A stretch of DNA of 64,000 nucleotides from Heligmosomoides polygyrus polygyrus (lineage: Eukaryota > Nematoda > Chromadorea > Rhabditida > Heligmosomidae), in assembly GCA_947396885.1 (NCBI GenBank), contig OX377201.1, positions 24,033,923 to 24,097,922 of the forward strand, in the 5' to 3' direction. Under the pieces are notes generated by a model. It made no database searches and was not told where the DNA came from. It was given only the letters and a program-made list of their open reading frames with translations. The translations under genes and the position numbers were made by a program. Positions 56,410 to 64,000 of this stretch are shown piece by piece. Within the stretch, counting starts at the first letter, position 1, and each line of letters begins with the position of its first letter.

Positions 56410-59400
56410 TTATTTGATCGAGACGCCACGTAGCGTTGGAGCCGTCATCTTCGTAGAGCCTCCTACGAGAAGCGGGCAGTCCTTCCAAACCGCGTAGCCG
56501 TCTGCGTTCACTTTTAGATCTTCGGCTACCGTTTCCCAGATCTGAAAGGCTATCGGTTACAGTAACAATCCTAAACCGACATACGTCCTATAGCATGTTT
56601 TGTAAACCATGTGCCTTGTTTGCAGACGAACAAGGCTGTAGTACCAAGTGTGACACGCACCTTCTTCTTGGGATTGAGTTGGGCGTCCGGCCTGTGCGTG
56701 AAGGGTGGACAGGTCACGGGAGTTCCTGGTTGAGCTGATGGATCCACCTCCATTATTTCAACCTGAAGGCATCACCGTTCCCGTATGCAAGGGTGTCATT
56801 TAAGAGGGCAGAAAGGCTTTGAAGAGTAAGGAGTTGGAGTAGCTACCTTTTCTGGAGTTGACGCACACATTACCATCGCTCGGGACTCAACGCCTCGCAT
56901 CTTAGCCGGCTTCAAGTTGCACAACACAACGACAAGGCGGTTCTGCATCTGAAATCAAGACGTAAATGAATGCACGAGGAGGAGAAGGAGGTTAAAAACG
57001 GGATAACCACTAATGCTATAAAGATAGTGGACTGACGGTAGCTCTTAATTGATTAATAATGTAATATTAATTTAATTCCCACAACAATCTGCAGTACAGC
57101 AAATAGCCCATTAGAGCACGTGAACAACTTCTGAGATCATCTGAGGAAAGCCCGAAGAAGAAGCAGCTCTACGGAACGCTCCCAAACGTCATGCTTGAAG
57201 GCATCAGCATTTATCTCCATCCGTGCCATATTAACGTCAAACTGGACACATTTCAAACAAAGTACACTAAAAATCAAATTGGGCACTCTCCTAATTCCCA
57301 AACGTGACGCAAATGAAATCAAACGGAAGATCTTCCATTTTAAAACGAGCTTCTTCCACATTACTATGGAGACTCACCGAGACGATGAAAATAATTTTCT
57401 GTTCAAGAAAAATTTAGTGAGTTTTTTTTTTGATTTTTTCAGGTCTCCTGCCTAATAGGTGTGAGGCTATTAGGCATTAGGCTGAACGTGAGGAAAACGA
57501 AGTTCATCAGCTCTGAGGAGTGCACCGAACCGATCCTAGACTGCCAAGGGGAGGTGATCGAAAAGGTGGAACAATTCCGATGCCTCGGAAACGATCTATC
57601 CGAGGAAGGACGCGTGGACCAGGTGGTTAAGGGACGGATAAGTGCAGCATGGCTCAAATGGAGGGAGTACACAGGAGTCTTCTGCAACCGTAGGTGCTCC
57701 AGGACAATCAAAGGCAAGCTATATAGAACAGTAGTGAGGCCGGTCCTCCTCTATGGCTGTGAGTGCTGGGCCCTAGGTAGAGCGCAGGAACGGCAACTGC
57801 ACGCTGCGGAAATGAGGATGCTCAGATGGGCATGTGGATGGACGCGCCGGGACAGAGTGCGAAACGAGGATGTTAGAGCAGTGGTGGAGACAGTCCAGAT
57901 CCAGCTGAAGATGAGGGAGCAGCGCCTAAGGTGGTACGGGCACATCCTCAGAAGACCAGAGCATCATCCCACGAAATTGGCCCTAAATTTCGAGGCACCC
58001 GGAAAACGTCCGAGACGATCCCCAAGGAAATGGTGGAAGATCATCATCATGAGCGATCTCGCCGAAGTCGGTGCCACGTCAGACGACGCCCTTGATAGGA
58101 TGAGATGGCGACGGATCACAACAGCGGACCCTGCGACTGCGCGGAACTAAACGCTCAGGAGAAGAAGAAGAAGCTGCCCAATAGGTGTACACACTCAAAA
58201 TTTTACAAAAGCTTTATTTTTTAAAGGAAAATAATGAATGGGTTTTTCTTTTATAGCGCGGAAGTCATATCGCCATATAGTGTATTAAAAGAAGAAATCG
58301 CGAAGTGCACTCGAAAAGATTGCCGTGATTTTTATTTGATGGATTGATAAAAATCCTGGTTGTGTGGAGTAACACAAACGTAAACGGTGCAAGAACAGTT
58401 ATAAAAAACTCAAATGTTCTCACATCACTGTTTCAAGTAAGAAGCGTTTACACTATCAGCCAAACGGAAATCACGACGATCTAGCTGAGTGTATGGCTTG
58501 GTCTCTTCTTTTAATGCACTGAATGAGTGCTGCTTTTCTGCGCTTTAAAGCCAAATTTAGTTCATAATTTTTCGTTGAAATATGAAAAATTTATAAAATT
58601 TCTCACTGTGCCTTCACCTATTGGGCAGATGAATTTTAAAAGTTTCAAGGACAGCCTTACTAAATTTCCTCTTAACGAAAAGTTATTTAAACCGCCCCTT
58701 TAGTCTGGAAGGATCTGGAAGATGTTCGGTACGATTTCAATTGCGTCAAGCTTGTTTAGGAGCGTATAATTTAATGTTGAAATGGTATGGACAAGACACG
58801 ACCTCATATGACTTAACGAGTTAATGATCGCGCGATTTTCGTGTGTTTGGCGCGTGGAGTCAATCGATTTTTTGCTACTTCGAGAAATGCTTAATAACTG
58901 AAGCCACCATCTGTCAAGAATCTCAATAAATGGCCAACCGGAAATTGCTTTCGTGGACCACGCTTTTCTCAACAAAAGAAGTGACACACATACACAAAAA
59001 AATTGCTTCGAAAGATTTGAATCCAGCTAGCAAAACAAATTACAATGCTATGACACGACATCGTGTCACAGTCCTATGCGTCCGAAAGTATGTGGCACGA
59101 CATTGTGTCACATCGTCCTCAACGCGTTAACCAACCGGTATGAAAAATCTTATGTCTCTAACCTGATCAAGCGGAACATGGCGCACCAGACCAGACACCA
59201 CTGTTCGCGGAGCTGATTCCCCGACGTCAATTTGCTCCACATACAAGGCATCAGCATCTGGATGTTTCTCACACTTTACAATGCGACCGACTCGAAGGTC
59301 CAAACGACCAACGTCAACGGTGTCATCAGCAGCTGCATCTGAAATGTCGACAACCTGATCCATGAACATAAATCCATACAAGGTCTTTTGAGTCGGTCAA

Positions 59401-62400
59401 ATGAGCCGAGTTATAAACGTACTCTCAGTCTTCTTGCCACCTCCTCCAGCAGCGGTTGGTTTCTTCTCTGTAGCTGGTTTGTCCTTTTTAGAAGACTTCT
59501 CAGCCACTTCATTCGCTTGCTTCACTTCTGTAGCTACAGTAGCCGGGTGCTCCTTCTCAACAGCCCTCGCGATGCTTGGGACAGGAATTTGTTTGACTGC
59601 AAGATTAATACTAGACTTCTGAAGTAAAGAAATGAGAAGAAAGAAATTCCTACTTCCGGCTGCAGTTTCAGCTTCAACCAGTTGTTTTTGGATAGCGTCG
59701 ACTTCTTTTTCAAGCTTCGCAATCGAAGCAGCCAGCTCCGCTTGCTTCTGCTTCACGAACAAGTCGCCTACAATGGAATGATTTAGGAGTGAAAATATCA
59801 GCGCCTTATAGAAAAATTGTGAAATTTCATTATCTAGAGAGATAAACGGAGCTGTAAACGATCTTTCTGAAGAATATTCACACACAGTCTTTATTACAGT
59901 TGAAGATTCTAGGTACTTAGATCTATAACCCCACTAGCCAAGAGCAAATGATAACGAGCGCGTTGTCAATCCCTATTTGAGATGCACCATGCCTTCTACT
60001 TCTGGAGGTAATTTCAAACATGTAATTGGCCATTTCGTGACCAGCCGATATATAAATCAGTGTTTTATCCGTGACAAGTTTGGTACATATTCGTCGACTA
60101 CGAAAAGATGATGGCTTGTTCGGGTTGAGCAGATCCCTGATTCGGAGTCTGGGCATAGAATCGTCTCAACTTCTGAGCGACTTGATCGAGTAAATTTTTT
60201 TATAATCAAGTTGCTTCTTCCCCAGGAAAAAGGTTCTGCACAAGTTAGCCGCTGCTCTTGGAGGTCCTATTGTCTGGTACGAGGTAACCATTTTGCAATC
60301 TTGTCCATCCAATGTATGTATATTTATTACATAAGTAACACTTATGCCGATATTATTTTCTTGCCGGATTTGATTGTTATTCATGCTAATCGGTGCAGGA
60401 CCGACACACACACACACACACGAAGCTAACAAGTACGTATTTTCGCCGCGCCATCACGAGCTTGCCGCGGACGGTCGCGCCGAAGGCCGAAGGCGCGCGG
60501 GAGAAACTGAGCAAACGTTCTCGCATCCTTCCCGCGCAGTGGTCAGCTCCTCTCACCTGCCGCCACCTCGAGCGGTTGGCTCTTGCTCGCTCCCTGTCAT
60601 CGAGCGGTCTGCCGTCGTCGTGCTAGCCGCGCACGTCTATCTCCAACCACACGTCGACAACTGTAAACGCACAGAAGAATGGACTAGAGCAGGACAGCAG
60701 CGCAGGATCGGGAAGGTGGAACTAATCGCAGTGTTGAGCCTGGCCACCGCTCGCGTGAGCGCAGCCTTCAGAGTCTCGTGATCGCCGCCTCTTGGGACAC
60801 CCATAGGTAATTGGGCAGAGCTCGGTCCTCTAAATCGTAGTGTATTGTGTTCTTGGTGTCTAGCGGGGTGGTGCCCGCTCTGGCATTGCACATGGTCATG
60901 GAACACACACATAAACACGGTTTCTGTGCTCTCCTCCACTTAGCGGCACGAAGCGCTCAAAATACGATTCCGTTAGTGCTACAACACATGACATGACCTC
61001 GCAGGGCTGCCGCGCAAGTCATTGTCCCAAGCAACCGGCTCCTGAGGAGTGAGGCAAGTTCCTCCAGTACCAATCAAGACTTCTACCAATCCGGGGCATT
61101 CAATTGGTGCTAGACTTGTCCAAGAAAGGTTTAAGCACTGACATGTCTATCGGCTGCCTACTGTAAATCATACAATCCTAAGATACTCAAATCGCCTCCA
61201 TGGCATCTTCTAGAAGTGGTTTGCGTGACGCATCACACGAAGGCCATGGTTAACGCCGAACTTTATCCTCACCATTGCCTACGGTTCGGCTCCTCCTAGC
61301 TACTTCCGTCGTTCTCCATTCCCTGATATGGAACAGTTCAAAAGGAAATATACGTAAGCTTTGTCCCTCGAACAATATCCCTGCGCCAGCTTCTACAATC
61401 GGCGGATAAAATCATCGCATCATAAAGATTGTAGGCGAACTGTTCTCGGGAATGTGAGACTAGTACGGGCGTGACACTCATGGGTAGAAGACGTATACCA
61501 CAAAAAAAAACTCATACGGAAACACTCACGCGCTTGATTGAATTTCTTCAACGAGCCCTCCAACAACTGTTTGATCTGCTGCTGGTTCTTCGCCAGTTGA
61601 GGGAATGCTGCGTTTGCTAGTGTCGTTGCCATTTCCTCCTTTGTCTTTGCGCTTTCTGCTGCCTTTTTCGAAGGTTTGTCCGCGCCGCTACTTTTCTTCA
61701 GGGCAGGCTTCGGCTTATCTGAAATTGAAGCATTCAGGAACGTCTGTTATGCGGGTAACGCCGCTACGATGAGCTTTGCGATCGACAACGAAGCCACGTG
61801 AAAATAGTTGTGATACTGAAAATAAGACAAAAACAGTAATTAAGGGCATTAGTAGTTAAAGAAAAGAGCAAGACAGGAGAGTGAAGGCGGAAAGAAAACG
61901 AGGAACATCGGTGTTTCGCTGCGCTACTGCTCAGATCTCTTCGTCCCACATCACGAACCTAAAAGACAGCTGCCACAGTAAACGAAACAAATTAAAAAGG
62001 CCTATTGCTGGCGTTAGACAAAATCGAGTGATGGAGCAGATTGAGCAGTAAACTAAACGAAAGTAAATATTATAAAGCGCTGTAACAAGAAAATAAGCAC
62101 AAAGTTTGTTTTATGCTTCCTCCAGAGCTGTCAGGAACATGATACTTCACGGAAGAGCAGGTAACATCAACAACGGCGGTTTGCCGCTTGAACAATTCTA
62201 CAACTTGCGCATCAAAATTATAGACAATTATAAACGGCGGATATCAGGACCGGCTCACCGTAATCGCGTGCGGGTCGCGCCGAGACTTTTGCTGTCTGCG
62301 CCCTCCTAGCTTAGAGATCGCGCGTCGGCGTCCACGTTGCGACGTCCGATCGATGTCTTGTGTGCGGCAGGTGGGTCATGGTGCAGTAAGTAGAGGGTTT

Positions 62401-63815
62401 CCCTCATGCGAGGGATGTCGGTTCCCCTGCGTCGTGGCATTCTTGCATTTTAGCTGAGTATCTGAGATCTGGGAGGTTTCGACGACTACACGACATTGCG
62501 CGATTTTTGCGCATTGTTTCAGCCCTATGCACCGCCGCTCGAGCAGCGCAGAACCCAGCCGCGAACACCCCTTGAGCGAAGAAAGCAGTCTCCGTACGTC
62601 CAGCTTGTATGGCACACACCCTGGGGCTGGATTCATCAAAGTTACTGCAGTAACTTTGATGAATCCGGCCCCTGGACTCCCTTCTTTAGTCTTTCTCTGC
62701 GACTGCGCAAAGGACGTCTCTCTCGACGCCTAAGGTTACGGTGAGCCGGTCCTGATATCCGCCGTTTATAATCCTGTCAAAATCATAGGGCACCCAATCA
62801 CTGTCAGCCTAAATGTTGATAAACGCTGTGCATCAATTTTCAAAAAAGTGAGAACGTTATAGTTGATGTGATCAGAGCAATACAGCTTTATGCGTCAGGA
62901 GCCCACTTCTTCGAGAACAAAACATTTGTTCGGTCAATTTCTGAATACTCCTGTTCTCTATCCCTACACATGTAAAACAAAACAGAAATTATTAGAAAGT
63001 GTACAGTATAGCATCTACAAAAATGATGTTACATACCCTTGGATACCTTTATGGCTAAATCTCTAAAGTAAAAAAACAACAACAACAACACCAACTTTGG
63101 ATTGACAACCGTCAACAAGCGAACAAAAAAATGAAGAGAAGACGGCGAAATAACATATTACTATTTCATAAAATAACGCCGTAAGAAATTGGCATTGAAC
63201 TTAAAGATTTTGAATCGTTAAAAACATCTAATATCTGAGATGGTAGCGTCAATCATGATGCTGGTACGGCCAAGCGTGGCTGTAGAAGTTTCGTTTTCAC
63301 TCATGGGCACTTCTGTCACTTGAGAGGCTTCGGAAAAAGCGTTCTTTACCATCAAAATGTAGTTCATCCATTATATTACTTCAAGAGGATATTACTTTGT
63401 AGTATAAGATGCACCAGACGTCCACTGATTCCCTTCAGATCTCTAATTAATCTTGTCCAATCGCCAGCGATTACTGCTCACCATGCTCATTATCTTATAG
63501 TTCTGTTTTTGCGGATTATACTGCACTCTATCAATGATTTGTTGAACAGACAATAAAAAGTGCTTGAAATAAATAGATTTTTACGAAATTTAAGCACTTT
63601 TCCCGAAGCCATCAGATAGCTTTAGTAGACAACGTGAACGTTTTTAAGCTCATAGAATGGCATCTCTCACTGCCGTTCAGCAAACAACTGTCTAGGCGAT
63701 TGCATAATTCACCTTTCCGTTTCTTATCCAGATCGTTAGTCACCGCTGATCCGCCAAACTTCGCTTTCCACTCTGCAACTTTCGCGCTTTCCATTTTTAC
63801 AAACAACGGCTTCGG
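56410..63815 (-). CDS. mars-1: Methionyl-tRNA synthetase, C-terminal part with EMAP-II domain (5' end outside window)
   Basis: Charges tRNA-Met; the C-terminal p43/EMAP-II-like OB fold binds tRNA. Exons in the window, 5' to 3' on the minus strand: 63815-63713, 61718-61530, 59767-59654, 59596-59423, 59338-59163, 56948-56847, 56762-56661, 56541-56410, giving 363 residues and a stop. The first begins [10 protein letters not shown] and WKAKFGG, matching the PLF.K.E....FGG end of the MetRS core. Next come a Lys/Ala linker, the coiled coil [27 protein letters not shown], and the OB-fold domain: [71 protein letters not shown], ending LRGVSIK. Caenorhabditis MetRS carries the same p43-like tail; a stand-alone AIMP1 gene is less likely because of the MetRS segment. 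Catalytic domain not in window. Confidence 0.92.
57225..58680. repeat. Foldback element split by a LINE
   Basis: Left part 57225-57460 has AACGTCAAACTGGACACATT and TTCTGTTCAAGAAAAATTTA; right part 58177-58680 has AATAGGTGTACACACTC, CACTCGAAAAGATTGCCGTG and CACCTATTGGGCAGATG. The wording matches the arms of 14929-16041. The LINE 57463-58176 is inserted in it. It lies in the mars-1 intron 56949-59162. Confidence 0.5.
57463..58176 (+). mobile_element. LINE 3' fragment with target duplication
   Basis: Open frame of about 220 codons: [94 protein letters not shown], then a (GAA)n tail. Flanks CCTAATAGGTGT (57451-57462) and CCCAATAGGTGT (58177-58188) match 11 of 12. 5'-truncated, antisense to mars-1. 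The 49-base stub at 256-304 is its 3' end. Confidence 0.88.
59950..60185 (-). mobile_element. Diverged SINE copy in mars-1 intron
   Basis: GAGATGCACCATGCCTTCTA, GTAATTGGCCATTTCGTGAC, CAGCCGATATATAAATCAG, CCGTGACAAGTTTGGTAC match the reverse body. Confidence 0.6.
60404..60421. repeat. CA dinucleotide repeat
   Basis: About eight ACAC units. It starts a GC-rich stretch (60435-60800, with GCGCCGAAGGCCGAAGGCGC) inside a mars-1 intron in which no gene was recognised. Confidence 0.7.
61030..61280 (+). mobile_element. Diverged SINE body
   Basis: CCGGGGCATTCAATTGGTGC, AGACTTGTCCAAGAAAGG, TCAAATCGCCTCCATGGC, TTAACGCCGAACTTTATCC. The head is unclear. Confidence 0.55.
62227..62772. repeat. Terminal-inverted-repeat element with perfect 37-base ends
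   Basis: The left 37 bases (62227-62263, containing AAACGGCGGATATCAGGACC) and right 37 bases (62736-62772) are exact reverse complements. The 472-base interior is GC-rich with no transposase motif, and itself holds the palindrome 62623-62672. It lies in the mars-1 intron 61719-63712. Perfect ends suggest recent movement. Confidence 0.8.
62623..62672. repeat. 50-base nearly loopless palindrome
   Basis: GGGGCTGGATTCATCA ... TGATGAATCCGGCCCC meet at CTGCAG with no loop; one mismatch. The outer ends match the MITE at 10852-11030. Confidence 0.75.
62780..63700. other. mars-1 intron interior, nothing recognised
   Basis: AT-rich DNA with a short (ACA)n run near 63078-63092. No RNA gene or repeat end could be supported. 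Confidence 0.35.
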
Positions 63816-63889
63816 CTGAAATATACAACGCTTACAAATAACGCGACTTCAAAGTGACTTCCTTAGTTTCATTTAGTGGCGTAGCCATA

Positions 63890-64000
63890 CTGATCTAGTG
63901 GTAGCACAGCCGCAAGAAGGGTTGACTATCGCGTGCACTCGGATGGAGGTTTTCCGTTTAGACTCCACCCAGCCCGACTAACCCCCATCTTCCAGCGGTC
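63890..64000 (+). mobile_element. SINE head cut by window end
   Basis: TCTAGTGGTAGCACAGCCGC (A-box-like), TATCGCGTGCACTCGGATGG, TTAGACTCCACCCAGCCCGA. It continues beyond the window. Confidence 0.5.

Noticed and set aside
60374..60781. Open frame of 135 codons, plus strand
   Set aside because: Starts in a CA repeat and runs through GC-rich sequence in a mars-1 intron; Arg/Ala/Pro bias and no domain.
1..64000. CRISPR arrays, bacterial operons or integrated virus
   Set aside because: No regular direct repeats with spacers, no bacterial ribosome-binding pattern and no capsid, envelope or viral polymerase genes; reverse transcriptases seen are non-LTR LINE type.

Overview
This window looks like a nematode chromosome, most likely a hookworm or related strongylid. 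All confidently read genes are intron-rich eukaryotic genes with GT-AG splice sites, mostly TTTCAG-type acceptors, and likely spliced-leader acceptors just upstream of several start codons. The methionyl-tRNA synthetase carries a C-terminal p43/EMAP-II extension, as in nematodes. The space between exons is packed with RTE-like LINE ends, a tRNA-derived SINE, mariner, hAT and foldback elements. Assignment to hookworms is an inference. No bacterial features, CRISPR array or virus were seen.

Layout: (1) 1-3800 holds LINE and SINE debris. (2) 3827-10511 (+) is ribosomal protein S11 (rps-11), three exons with a 6.2 kb second intron. (3) 13805-29187 (+) is a THADA/Trm732-type (DUF2428) gene, about 24 exons and about 1,231 codons. 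(4) 30600-40510 (+) is a SIRT6-type sirtuin (sir-2.4-like), eight exons, 373 residues, with a 4.3 kb intron that contains a hAT element with further insertions. (5) 41000-46600 has three weaker gene candidates, a second hAT and nested elements. (6) 46770-48420 (+) is a decayed LINE reverse transcriptase. (7) 49202-55802 (-) is ESF1, a pre-rRNA processing factor, 14 exons, 618 residues. (8) 56410-63815 (-) is the 3' part of methionyl-tRNA synthetase (mars-1) with its EMAP-II domain; its 5' part lies beyond the window.

Functionally the recognised genes lean to translation: a 40S ribosomal protein, a nucleolar 18S rRNA maturation factor, an aminoacyl-tRNA synthetase and a tRNA anticodon-loop methylation partner, plus one chromatin sirtuin. 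mars-1 and esf-1 are co-oriented with about 0.6 kb between them, so an operon is possible but not shown.

Mobile DNA is the most informative non-genic content. A ~290 bp SINE with pol III A and B boxes occurs more than 20 times, several copies with target duplications, including SINE-in-SINE, hAT-in-SINE and MITE-in-SINE nests. Three short MITEs share GGCC..GTTTATACTT-like ends and TTA/TAA duplications (PIF/Harbinger-like). Several large foldback elements, an element made of two mariner 3' halves back to back, and nearly loopless palindromes are also present. Exon coordinates were derived by hand from reading frame and splice consensus; all phases close for rps-11, sir-2.4, esf-1 and mars-1, and THADA closes with a few choices noted in its entry.
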